In this document: positions 50,101-61,382 of the stretch, in pieces
Numbering within the stretch: position 1 is the stretch's first letter
Layout of the letters: every line of letters starts with the position of its first letter
Assembly: GCF_016545825.1 (NCBI RefSeq)
Contig: NC_052621.1
Location: 9,758,199-9,822,198, forward strand
Reading direction: 5' to 3'
DNA from: Eucalyptus grandis
Lineage: Eukaryota > Streptophyta > Magnoliopsida > Myrtales > Myrtaceae
Length of the DNA: 64,000 nucleotides
Program-made: the position numbers and the translations under genes
The notes under the pieces: generated by a model
What the model saw: the letters and a program-made list of their open reading frames with translations, nothing else
What the model was told of the DNA's origin: nothing
The model's database searches: none

Positions 50101-53058
50101 GAGCTGTATTCCAATTCCACTGGTTTAACACCAAGTTCATGTCAACAGGAATTCGAGAAGTCTTGCAACTTAAAAAATCTTTGTAAAATGAGGTTATAAT
50201 ATTGCAGCGGGCTAGTAGCTGTCATCATTTCACAATAATTAATGAGCCCATATGAGAACACGTGATAATTAACAATTACTGCTACCAACTTCATCCTCCT
50301 CACTTGATGGCATTCTCCCATTGCAAGTGATCGTGAAAAATTGGGAGGATGGACCTAAGGATTTCAATCTCTCTAACCAAACTGTCAATGTCACATGTGG
50401 CACTGTCATTATTGCCAAACATTAATTTGCACATCATAATAGGAACATTAAATGGTCGTGCATCGTTGTTACCTCAATATAGAAGTCCTCCGCATAAAGA
50501 AGAGCTGCAAAATAATCCCTATAGGTCGATGGAGATAGTGGTTTCTGGAGAACCCCTGGCACAATGTCTCGCTTTATCAAATCTTCAACATCCTCGGGGA
50601 TGCTGTAAATAGGGGAAGTATCTTTCTGAACATAAACCGTCTTCTTTCGCTGATTCGGCCAAACTGAAGAAACTGCACGTAGGACTGGCTTATTTTGTTT
50701 AGCAGAATGTTCTAGCGCTTTTGGGGTACACGAGTTTGTTTTTGACGAAGAAGGAGACTGCACATGAGATGAAGACAGCTCATCGGAAGGCCGAGGATGT
50801 TTGGTCTCCAAAACAACTGGAGGTACATCCCATTTAAATTGCTCAGCAGAAAGTTTTTGTGCTTTTGGAGTAGGTGAGGTTGTTGTTGACGAAGAAGGAG
50901 ACTGCACACGAGAAGAAGACAACTCATCCGAAGGCCAAGGAGGTTTGGCTACATTCTGATTTGAGTGACTGGAAATTGATGGTGGTATGGTCTCCGAAAC
51001 AGCTGGAAGAGCAGAAAGGGCCGCCGGTTTGGCAGGGGAAACAAATGGATTGCTAGAAGTGATGGTTGATGGCTTTGATACAGAAGGAGACGGTTTCGGA
51101 GATCCCGAAGGGACTGCATTAAAAGGAGAGGTGCCATGAGAAGACTGAGTTAAGTCACTAACACTCCTGCTCAATTTTAGCTCACTTTTAGGCCTGGTCG
51201 GGTCTCTGGTCATTGGATTGTGCACAACAACATGGCGAGTGGAGGATGATGAAGGAAGTGTAAATTTGAGAGGTGATGGCTCGTTGGTATTCGAGGGTAG
51301 TGACTGTGAGGTCTCTGATTTAGGCACATACTTATTCGAGTAAATGGAAACTGATGTTGGATTGGCCTGGAAAATTGCTGCACTAAAGACTGGTTCACAT
51401 TCTTTAGCACTTTGTGAAGAATGTTGTTCAACTTTTGGGGTTGGCAAGGATGTTTCTGACAAAGGACATTGCAAATGAGATGAAGACAGCTCACTCCAAG
51501 GTTGAGGTGATTGGGCTAAATACTGCTTCAAGGGCGAGGAAATCAGTGGTCGTTTGGCTGGAGAAACAAACGGGTCACTAAAGGAGACAATAAAGGCCTT
51601 TGATGCAAAATGTGATGGTTTCACAGAAGCTGAAGGAGATGTGCCATTAGAATACTGACTCAGCCTAGCCATTATCAGTGCACAAACAGTCATGGCAAAT
51701 TTGGGCTCATTTTGCAACCCAATCAGGTCCCTGGTCAAAGGATTGTTCACAACAGGATGGACACCAAGGGGCAATAAAGAAGGTGGTGCGAAGGTGAGTG
51801 ATTGTGACAGTTCTTGTTCTTGATGATGAGAAGACTGACTTAGCCTAGCCATTATCAGCTCATCAGCAGTCATGCTGAATTTCGGCTCATTTTGCAACTG
51901 GATCAGATCTCCCGTCAAAGGATTGTGCACAACAAGATGGACACAAAGGGGTGACAAAGAAGGTGGTGCTAATGTGAATGATTGTGATAATTCTTGTTCT
52001 TGATGATGAGAAGACTGACTTAGCATAGCCATTATCAGTTCATCAGCAGTCATGCCGAATTTCAGCTCATATTGCAACCCGATCAAGTCTCCCGTCAAAG
52101 GATTGTGCACAACAAGATGGACACGAAGGGGCGATAAAGAAGGTGGTGCGAATGTGAGTGATTGTGATAATTCTTGTTCTTGATGATGAGAATGCTGACT
52201 TAGCCCAGCCATTATCAGTTTATCAACAGTCATGCCAAATTTTGGCTCATTTTGCAACCCAATCAGGTCTCCCGTCAAAGGATTGTGCACAACAAGTTGG
52301 ACATGAGGGGGCAATAGAGAAGGTGTTGTGAATGTGAGTGATTGCAATAATTCTTGTTCTTGATTATGAGAAGACTGACTTAGCCTACTCAAGATCAATT
52401 CATCAACAGTCATGCCAAATTTCAGCTCATTTTGCAACCTGATCAGGTCTCCGGTCAAAGGATTGTGCACAACAAGATGGACACAAAGGGGTGATAAAGA
52501 AGGTGGCGTGAATATGAGTGATTGGGATAATTCCTGTTCTTGATGATGAGAATACTGACTCAGTCTAGTCATTATCAGTTCACCTACAGTCCTGCCAAAT
52601 TTCAGCTCATTTGGCAACCCAACTGATTCTCCAGTCAAAGGATTGTGCACAAGAAGATGGACACAAAGGGGTGATAAAGAAGGCGGTGCGAAGGCGAGTG
52701 ATTGTGACAATTCTTGTTCTTGATGATGAGAAGACTGACTTAGCCTAGCCATTATCAGTTCATCTACAATCGTGCCAAATTTCGGCTCATTTTGCAACCC
52801 AATCAGGTCTCCAGTCAAAGGATTATGCACAACAACATGGACACGAAGGGGCGATAAAGAAGGCAGCGCGAATGTGAGCGATTGTGATGATTCTTGCTCT
52901 TGATGATGATGATATGTGGGCAATGGACCAAAAACACTCCGAATTCGTTTAAGAAGAAGACCACCGTAACCAAGATTTCTGTCGGTTTGACGATGGTGAT
53001 GACCGCCTTCTTCCTTACCACTGAAGATGCGACGAAGTCGTTCGAGGAAAGCACTCAT
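47103..53058 (-). CDS. SDE3/MOV10-like pseudo-helicase with repeat-built N-terminal extension, three exons
   Basis: Minus-strand exons: 53058-50473 (862 codons), 48906-48694 (71) and 48089-47103 (328 plus stop); phase-0 GT-AG introns; 1261 residues. Residues 50-469 are seven 60-residue repeats. Residues about 470-800 are a Ser/Pro-rich region of further diverged repeats. Homology to SDE3 begins near residue 808 with IPEDVEDLIKRDIVPGVL and the YFAALLYAEDFYIE helix. It continues through the beta-barrel region (FVFAKPLD) and RecA1 (LYSEQRSAIRQILTLKG, VAAPINKTCDILMRSL, STFVSSFRLHNEGINAGHFSHIF). Motif I is GPLCTRDLHLS instead of GPPGTGKT. Walker B DEAGQ is replaced by VDASS, and motif III GDPRQLG by GVQGNRSG. 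The protein stops where RecA2 should start. ATPase activity is therefore not expected. The first in-frame ATG (MSAFLERLRR) is used. A role in RNA silencing is only inference from ancestry. Confidence 0.82.
51652..52911 (-). repeat. seven tandem 180-bp units within SDE3-like exon 1
   Basis: Exact 180-bp period. The + strand word GATGATGAGAA(G/T) recurs at about 51822, 52002, 52182, 52542 and 52722. Each unit encodes about 60 residues: SHHQEQELSQSLTFAPPSLS, then PL.VHLVVHNPLTGDLIGLQ, then NEPKFGMTVDELIMARLSQ. All units keep the frame. A diverged eighth copy (VVVHNPMTRDP...) lies near 51210. Confidence 0.95.
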
Positions 53059-53357
53059 TTTTTCCTCTCCTTCGAACAACACAGTGAAAAAGGTCGAATG
53101 AAGGTCGAACAGAGGCGAATTTGAAAGGAAACTCACGACACCGCCTTCGTGATATTAATGCATGATCAGATACGAACAGCGAATCGGAAGAAGGAAAAGA
53201 TCAACAACGATAGACTTACTTGCAGGAAAAAGTCAGAAACCTTTTTTGGAATTCTCTCTTTCGGACAGTGTCAGGGAAGAGCAGGGGAAGGACCAAGAGA
53301 GGCAGTCAACTTCACTGCAACTCTTTCTCCGAACAAGATAGATACTAAATACAATCA
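53059..53357. other. leader/promoter of SDE3-like copy 1
   Basis: No gene. TTCCTCTCCTTCG-type leader next to the start. Nothing else is recognised. Confidence 0.4.
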
Positions 53358-54118
53358 ATCTTAAAGGTGGAAAAAATTAGTCAAAACAACTAAATCTATC
53401 CTATTCTGTATACGGTGCATCATGCTCAAGACAGGACATAATCGAATGTAAGGCAGATATATAAAATTATCTCATCGGGAAGATGGAATAAAGGTGAATA
53501 AAATTTATTATTTTCGTAAAAGGAAAGTTATTTTTTTTAAATAATCAACTTCTTAAATTAACAAATTTAAAATTATTTTTCAACATAAATAATATTTAAA
53601 TTCTAATATAAGAAATTCAAAATAACAAAAATAAAATTTCGTTTTTCAATTTAATCTTATTTTTATTCATATATTCGAATTTAAGTTTATCTTATAATAT
53701 AAATTCAATATATAAATATATGTTTATTACATATCTTAGGTGTTTTTGGTATTTTAGGTATATTAATATAGTTTTCTATTTGATAAAATTTTAGTGGAGA
53801 ATGATGGAATGGGAAAAAGAAATAAAAAAAATTAATTAATTAAAAAGAGTGGAAAATAATAATAAAAAAAAAGCAAATAAAAATAAAGTAGTTTAGAGTG
53901 TTGCGAAAAATTCCTACCATCTCCATTTATAAAATTTGTGGTTTATTTATATTGATATGTCATTTATATCTACCAATATATATAATATGATGTGAATGTA
54001 TTTGATTTTATTACGTAATTATCAAACAGTGGATAGAATATAACAAAATCCATTATATTTCATATCTTATTTAATCTAGTTTTATCTTAATTAGAAATTC
54101 AGACGACCAAACGTAACT
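53358..54118. repeat. AT-rich dispersed repeat, copy R1
   Basis: Closely related in the same orientation to 58649-59357. Both start with CTTAA(A)GGTGGAAAAAATT.GTCAAAAC, share a long AT-rich interior (AATTCTAATATAAGAAATTC, TACCATCTC) and end with (AC)AAACGTA. Probably a non-autonomous transposon family. Termini not defined. Confidence 0.65.
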
Positions 54119-54119
54119 A

Positions 54120-54368
54120 TAGAGATGAACATGATTCCAAGGTAAACCGAGAATTGGAGAACCGGATTGACGGTTTTTCACTCTACGAAAGATGGATAGA
54201 TTCTCAATTCCATTTTTTTTTTTGGAACCACTGATTCCTTGTTCGGTTCTCAATTCCTATAGGAACCAAAACAAGAATTGAACTCGAGAATTGGAACCCC
54301 AAATTCTAAAGCAGTCAAATCGATAATTTAACTTTATTCTTCCCTTTTATCCTTCTTGTTCATCTCTA
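54120..54368. mobile_element. hAT-like MITE related to 5872-6530
   Basis: Inverted ends: left TAGAGATGAACATGATTCC, right (reverse complement) TAGAGATGAACAAGAAGG. The interior has repeated GAGAATTGGAACC and GGTTCTCAATTCC words. No convincing target duplication. Its right half is included in the tandem duplication that follows. Confidence 0.5.
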
Positions 54369-54745
54369 TCAACAATAGGAAGGAACCATTTTCTCGTTCA
54401 TTTGTCAAGAAGTGTAGCTTGTTTTTATTTTCAGCCGTTTATAGAGGATGACTTGGATCCCCAAATACTCGTGTTCTCAATTCCATTTTTTTTTTTGAAT
54501 CGCTGATTCCCCATTTGGTTCTTGATTCTTATAGGAACCATAACAAGAATTGAACTCGAGAATCGGAATCCAAAATTCTAAAATAGTCAAATCGCTAATT
54601 TAACTTTATTCTTCCCTTTTGTTCTTCTTGTTCATCTCTATCGACAATAGGAAGGAACCCTTTTCTCGTTCATCTGTCAAGAAGTGTAGCTTGTTTTTAT
54701 TTTCAGCCGTTTATAGAGCATGAACTGGATCCCCAAATACTTGTG
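54201..54745 (+). repeat. 273-bp tandem duplication
   Basis: 54201-54473 and 54474-54745 are neighbouring near-identical copies, beginning TTCTCAATTCCATTTTTT and ending CCCCAAATACT.GTG. The unit contains the right half of the MITE plus its flank. Confidence 0.92.
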
Positions 54746-55080
54746 AACTATGTGAGTCAAAAAGAACGCCTACCTTAGAATGAATCTTGATGTCTGCCAA
54801 GTTGACATCCTAACCATACAATCTTAGGGGAACTTTACTTCAAAAAGGTAGTAATATAAGTTTACTCAAAAGTTCAACATTGGCATAACTAGTATGAGCT
54901 AGTCTGTGGTGTCATAATTCTGCAGAAGCTTTAGAGTGACTTGAAGTGAGAGCAACGGTAGAAAGAGCTTGAACTTACTCACTTTCCAAAACATATAGAT
55001 GGCTGTCATTGATCCTGAGGTAGTCAATCTTTTCCTTTCTTATGAAATCATTGAGTTCGTTTATGGTGTTTTAGTCACCT
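54746..55080 (-). mobile_element. degenerate Ty1/copia fragment (GAG-pre-integrase region)
   Basis: The minus strand reads AELWHHRLAHTSYANVELLS, the conserved LWHHRLGH motif of the copia GAG-pre-integrase domain. Upstream is DSHLYVLESE, downstream a cysteine-containing CELCESKR-like segment. Stop codons interrupt the frame. No LTRs identified next to it. Confidence 0.65.
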
Positions 55081-56160
55081 TTCAATGGCTCCCCTAATGT
55101 TGTGCGAGGAATTGCCCTATTGACTAATGGGAAGCGGGCTAGTTCCTGAAAATGCCCTTCCCCAAACGGACCCCAATGAGGCACGCAAGTTCTGCTTTTC
55201 GATGTGTGTAGCCATTTTACAACAGGTTAGTCAAGGAACGTTGTGCTATTGAAGATTATCATCGTTCATGTACTTACTACATGCATGTATAGAGCTATGA
55301 ACTGTTTCCAATTTTTGTTTTTCTCTTTCTTTGTTTCTGGAGGATTTGCTAACATGTTGATTCGGATGTACATGTGAGTATAAAATTTAATGACTGAAAC
55401 ATCTTACTCCTTCCATATATTGTCACCCTAATTTCTTGAAAGAAAATTACAAATTCTTACTTATAATGCTCCAATGCTTTGTATTTTCTTTGTTGAAACT
55501 TGTGCCATTGCAAGATACAGTTTAATTGGAATGATTCAACGTTCAAATATGAGACAAGAACAATCAATACATTGAAAACTATAAAATTTCCTCAATACTA
55601 ATCGATAAATACATATGGACACTCGTTCCTAGGCAATTGATAATAGAATCCTTAACTCATTTTTATTGTTGCTTAATTAAAAATGAAACCAAAAAAAAAA
55701 AAAAACCTATTAGACCCTACAACTGCTCCAAATTCCGACAGATTGATTCTAAATTCCAACAAAAGAATAAGCTCTAGATTTCAGACAAAACTTATAAGAA
55801 ACTAAAAACCGTTGACTCCTAAATACTAGAACCCGGTTGGCGGATTGTGGATGACTCGATTCAAAATACCATCTATGGAGACAACTTTCTTCAGCTTTGG
55901 GAGAACGAGATACATCGACAACTTATGCCTAGGTTGCAAATCCACCAGACTCTTTCTACCGAAGTCGACGGGGTCTTGAACTGGTAGTCATCGAGCAAAA
56001 TACAACAAAATTTTTTGAGATCGACACGTGTACAACAATCACGCATAGGGCATCGCCCAGCAAAGTATTCACCTGGCAAACTAGGAGAGCAATGTGAGGT
56101 TAAGGATCATAAGGACACAGCCACAGAATGATACCTCAGAATGTAGTAATTGAACAATTT
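55081..56160. other. intergenic DNA; short coding-like stretch on the minus strand
   Basis: Mostly AT-rich. On the minus strand about 55990-55838 reads DFGRKSLVDLQPRHKLSMYL, then VLPKLKKVVSIDGILNRVI, and stops: coding-like, start missing, family unknown. Confidence 0.3.
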
Positions 56161-57661
56161 TTTTATATGCAATGCAGCATCATTAGGTTCTTAGTTTTCC
56201 AATTACAGGAGTTTGCTCCCCAGTTCACACATTCACAGTCACAGAAGTTGAAAAGTCAATGGCAGTAGAGGTGCACTGTCCATGCAAATGTAGTATACGG
56301 AACCAGACTACAGCTTTTAGGCATCCCCAGTCCCCCAGTTCCAAGGATTTCCATGTGATTTATTGACCTGCAGTGAAAAAGCAAGCATTGGATTACTTAG
56401 ATGATAAAATCAGCAAGTCACTCAACACTCTCATCCCTCAAAGACGGGTTTTGAAGCTAATATAAAAGTGAAATGCTATGTAACAATGCTAAACATTAAG
56501 CAAATATCTATGGATAAGGCTGAGAGGAAACAAAGATTAGAGTTTCAGAGGATACAACAAAAAACCATCAGATGAAACCGATACTTCACATGCCAATTCA
56601 AACTGACATAGGCATGCTGACAAACATAAGGGAAACAACACCTGACCTAAATTAATATTCTCAGTGAAATCAAAGTTTACGCTTCTTTCCTGCCTATCTA
56701 TGGTCCAGAAAGTAAAATTTCCAAATCAAGCAGGAAGAGACCATGCGACTATTTGACAAAGTTAACAACTGTATGTTGAACATAAATTACGCTTGATCTT
56801 GAAAGTCTGTGTCAACATACATCTACCTTTTATTTTATCAGAGTTACTCAAGGGAAGAAGGTTTTGCACGGCATCTACGGTACCTTATCCCACAAAGAAC
56901 TCCTCTCAGTGATTTTTATCTAGAATAATCACAAGAAAAACACAAGTTACAGATGTTCTTCACATAGCCTCAGTGCGTTTGCAAGTAATAAAACTTTGAT
57001 GTTTACTACGAACATATATAAACTAAATTTGTTCCATGTACTCTGACCTTAAATCAATCAACTTGCGATCAAATGGTTCAAAATGCCTTGTTTCATAAAC
57101 TCTGACCTTAAATCAATCAAATTGGGATCAAAAGGTTCAGAACCAGTCAACCCCTGGACATAGGAAGGATCCAATTAAAACATCTAACGCACAACAGCTT
57201 CACACTTTAAGGAGGAGGCGAGCTGCCTCCATAAATCGATACCACTCCGCGACCAACCAATTCAGTAATCAACACAAGCAGCACCAAGCACTTCCTTCCA
57301 TTCCAAATAAAAAGAAATTGCAATCTTTAAGAACGAACATGCAGTACATAATATAATAGCGCCAGCGGAAGCATAAATCCATCAAACGAATTACCCCCTA
57401 ATCAAGTCAATGATTCACTCAATTAGCAGCACAAACCACTAAAAAAAACGATCCCAATTCAAACAGAAAACACGCGTACACGCAGAATAGCGGCAAACAT
57501 CATCCTCGAACAACAACCGCCGACCTAATCACACACTATCGCGATCGCTCCTAATAGTACCTAAAAAAAAGACAAAAGCTTGAAACTTCCATAAAGAATG
57601 GAGAGGGAATTTTACCGTAGTAGAGAGGGACACGGGGAGGATGATGATAGGGGAAGGGAAA
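56161..57661 (-). other. probable 3' untranslated region of UBL5 with an intron
   Basis: After the UBL5 stop a donor-like GTAAAATTCCC occurs at about 57615. At about 56370 an acceptor-like run ends TTTTTCACTGCAG, followed by GTCAATAAATCACATGG. This suggests a spliced 3' untranslated region about 1.25 kb away; inference only. No coding frame here. Confidence 0.3.
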
Positions 57662-57663
57662 TC

Positions 57664-57699
<36 letters not shown>

Positions 57700-57883
57700 C
57701 CTCGTAGTCCTTGAGGGTGATGTGGTCCTTGTAGATGTTGTACCACTTCTGGATTCGGATCTTGTCGGCGCGGGTGCCGGTCTGGGCGGCCACCAGCTTC
57801 TTGAGGTCGCCGATGGTATCGTCCTCGTTGCACTTCACCCTCACCTTCTTCCCCAGCCGGTCGTTCAGCACCACCTCTATCAT
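57662..57883 (-). CDS. UBL5: ubiquitin-like protein 5 (UBL5/Hub1)
   Basis: A 73-residue ubiquitin-fold protein, single coding exon, exactly the family length. UBL5/Hub1 is not conjugated through a diglycine. It binds splicing factors non-covalently and modulates pre-mRNA splicing; in animals it is also linked to the mitochondrial stress response. The family signature is complete: [53 protein letters not shown], and the C-terminal [10 protein letters not shown] with a double tyrosine in place of GG. Upstream on the minus strand are a CT-rich leader and a telo-box (TTAGGGTTT at 57916-57908), common in plant housekeeping genes. Intact. Confidence 0.97.
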
Positions 57884-58047
57884 CTTCGCTTGCCGCTCCT
57901 CCGAAGAAAACCCTAATTCCTCTCTCTCTCTCTTCCTCCTTCGCTGTGTTCGATGATATGGCTAAAGCAGATGGGGGAAGACGAATCCTCTTCCGCTATT
58001 TATTGAGTCAAAAGTCAATGGTAATATATATATATATATATATATAT

Positions 58048-58084
<37 letters not shown>

Positions 58085-58648
58085 GAAGGAAAAGATGTGA
58101 GGCGGCCAGCGGACTGTAGACGCCGCGTACCCAGCGTCCACGTCCTAGCGAACAAACCCCGCGATGCAACTCGAGAAACACGACCGTACGGAAACAATCG
58201 ACGAACCCACGGAAACTCACCAGCAATGCGGGCGAAAAACGCAGCAGAGGAATCAATCAAGATGCCCTGAAAACGCAAACGAGAAAGGGGATCGACAAAA
58301 GCATGCACGCGCGGAGGGAACCCGAACCTTCTTCGACATGGTCACATGGTTGGACGGGGGCGGAGATCACCGCATCGCCAATGTCGGGAGGTCGGAAGCC
58401 GTTGCTACCCCAAAGCTAGATAGAGATGGGGAGGGAGGAAGAGAGAGAAAGACAGGAGAGAGAAAGCGAAGGGGTTAGAGAGAGAGAGATTCAGAGGAAT
58501 CAGCTGGTGTCTGTAATTGGGAATTTAGGGATTTCGGTTTTTTTTTTTTTTTTTTTTTTTGTAATAGGAAGAGGGAGAGAGAGAGAGAGCGGTTGTACGA
58601 AGAGGCCGAGCTCACCAAATCTTACCGTGCGCGCGCATGGCAATCAAT
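57884..58648. other. UBL5 upstream region with (TA)n and T-tract
   Basis: Contains a TA microsatellite (58024-58049) followed directly by a T-run to 58077, a more GC-rich part (58090-58480) with open frames on both strands but no family signature, a GA-rich stretch and another T-run near 58540-58560. Confidence 0.5.
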
Positions 58649-59357
58649 TAGTCTTAAGGTGGAAAAAATTTGTCAAAACGATTAAGCGTGCACATAATGA
58701 CCGTTGCCCTGACCGCCGCCCACAACCCATCGGCGTTCGGCACTGACCGCTGCCGAGTGTTGGATTAAGAATGTGGGATAAATATAAATATAATTTCTAG
58801 TTATTTCTCTCGAATAATAAATTCATTAAATTAACAAAATTAAAAATATTTCAATATATAAATAATATTTGAATTCTAATATAAGAAATTCAAAATTAGT
58901 TATTTTAATTTAATCTTATTTTATTTATATATTAGCATTTAATTCTATTTTAGAATATATATTCAACATATTTATTACATATTTAGATATTTTAGTATTT
59001 TTGGTATATTGGTATAGTTTACCATTTTAATAAAATTTTATTAGAGAGCGATGGAAGGGGAAGAAAGAAATAACAAATATATTAATAAAAAAAATAGGAA
59101 AATTGATATATAGCAAGTAAAAATAAAGTATGTAAAAGTGTCGCAAGTGACTTTTACCATCTCTGTTTGTAAAATTTTTTGATTCATTTATACTAAGATG
59201 CCGTTTTTACCAAATAATACATATAATATGGTATGGATATATCTGATTATAATCATCAAACTATGGATAAGATATAGTAAAATCTCTAGATTTCATATCC
59301 TAGTTTATTCAGTTTTATTTTAGTTATAAATTTGGACAATTAAACGTAGCCTAATTA
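58649..59357. repeat. AT-rich dispersed repeat, copy R2
   Basis: Same-orientation relative of 53358-54118. The two copies flank the UBL5 region. Confidence 0.65.
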
Positions 59358-60119
59358 TTTTTATGTTTTATTATTTACATTATCTTAATTTAAAAAAAAG
59401 GATAAAGATAAGTTATTTACTATCTTATCTCAAGGTAGTAACTTTTATAATTAATTTAAAATAAAATTAAGTTGAAAAAAAAATTAATTATGTGAATAAT
59501 ATAAATGACGTGAGGCTAATCCAAATACATCTTTTAGCTTATATTGAAACTCTTGAGTTTTAAAAGTACAATAATAATACTAATTTAATTGTAAAGAATT
59601 AAAGAGCATTGTATATAACTTAGGTGTAATTTTATTTGTTGGCCATCCCTGCCACCGCTCCATTGACGGTGAGGCCATTAACGATTAGAGCGACCTGTCC
59701 TCGTGCAGCCACCGACGATGGTCACAGGCGTCGTTGTAATGAGTGCCAACATAATTTCTCCTAAAGGACCACTAATGATATTAATCCAAAAATAATTCAG
59801 TAGTCACTGAATATATAATTGAAATCAAAGAGGACATTCATTTTTGCGATTTATGGTGCTCCTAAATTATAGCAATGTACACATAATTATGTTTGTCAGT
59901 GTAGTATGTGCAATGTTGACTTGAAAATTTACATATTGAAATGAATGATATAGGAATAGTGAAAAAGCGATGTGTCCTGTTTGGATGATTTTCCCACGAT
60001 GTTTTCATTCTTTTAATTTACTCTCATATATACATATATATTTCATTTTATTGTTATTTCCTACGTTTAATTCTTTTAATTTATTGTCCTCTGCATGTGC
60101 TAGAATATTGCACGGAAAA
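59358..60119. other. AT-rich intergenic DNA
   Basis: No coding or RNA signal. 59640-59740 is slightly more GC-rich with GGCCATCCCTGCCACCGC-type text of repeat character. Confidence 0.4.
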
Positions 60120-60400
60120 AAAATCATGGGAAAATCAGCTCTACGGCTAGGGCCATCCTCTTTGTGCTTTCATGCGTATTCTGTCCATATGTACATGCAT
60201 GTCCTATGCTTTTATGCATGGAAATGCCTTGCTGGATCCTCATGTAGCAAAATTGCAAGGGAACAACGATTTGTTTAAACAGCGCGAACGATGCTTCTGA
60301 TCGCATTTGGTTGATGGAAATACTAATCGATTGGTTCCATTCATTTATGTGCTTTCCCTGTCGAGCTCGACTATTTTTGTTGCATAAAATGACCTCGCAG

Positions 60401-60485
60401 TTTGCATCAAAGAAAAGAAGCATGGCAGATGAAGCCGGGGGCAATCTTGCCGGCAAAGCTAAAGCGATCATCTCCGACAAGTTAG
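60401..60485 (+). pseudogene. duplicated PFD5 exon 3 fragment
   Basis: 85 bases matching PFD5 exon 3 (84 bases) with the acceptor GACCTCGCAG in front. It begins FASKKRSMADEAGG, then one inserted G shifts the frame past the original stop. No other prefoldin exon lies nearby, so this is a passenger of the SDE3-like duplication. Confidence 0.85.
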
Positions 60486-60666
60486 GCCCGATCGACAGCG
60501 TGTCATCTATGCAGATCAGGGGCAGTGATTGCACTCATTCAAGGTAAAAGAAAAGGGCTAGAGCAGAATGTCTTAATGTGGATATCAGCTGTTAACATTT
60601 CTATAGCTTATTTCGACCGAAAAAAATACTTCTACGGCTCGTGCTGCGTCATTCTTATTTAGAACT

Positions 60667-60668
<2 letters not shown>

Positions 60669-60700
<32 letters not shown>
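60669..60700 (+). repeat. T32 homopolymer
   Basis: An uninterrupted T-run, absent from the corresponding place in copy 1. Length is likely to vary or be misassembled. Confidence 0.9.
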
Positions 60701-60701
<1 letters not shown>

Positions 60702-61382
60702 GGGCGTCTTTTAGCATTTTCCGGTTATCTTTCCTGTCTTTTAGATCTCCATTTCAGTACGGAATTTTTGGAGCAGATCCTGGTAACTTTCTCAGATGAG
60801 AGGGAGAGGAACAGACAGTGACCTTTGATATTAAATCTTTTGTCCTTGTCACTTGAAATTAACACCAGAGTTGATAGTATGTTACATTGTAAGTTCAAGG
60901 AGTTCCATTGATTCGGTTCAAAATAAGTGCCATGCATATGCGCCATTAGAACCATCCCGTGATCTTGTATTAATCAATCCAATCTCCCTGTTCCTCCACA
61001 TTGCAGTATCAATTCCTAGCTATAAGGCCCGAGACATGCATTGCTGAATTCGTTGAACAACTTTAATATGCGAACTTAAGGTGCTGGCGGCTTCTGAAGA
61101 ACCAAAGGAGAAAATTTCGAAGGAAACAGCTATTTACTTTAGATGATACTCGAGAATAGGAGAAGAGAAGCTGTGAAATTTATGTAAAAGAAACCTTTAC
61201 AACTGAAATACAAACAGAAAACCAAGTGCTCGATTTATTAGGGGCAAATTGTATAGATACTGCTACATACGTAATTTTTATCCCTTTCTCATGCAACTCA
61301 GTTCAAACATGGATATGAGAAAACAAAGCACATCAAGAGGATTCTTAAGTAACCAGATCTTGTATCCAAGAGCAACTGATAC

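Noticed and set aside
58015..58478. Frames on both strands upstream of UBL5
   Set aside because: Include lysine or isoleucine/tyrosine runs from T and TA tracts; a possible first exon with no downstream partner could not be supported.
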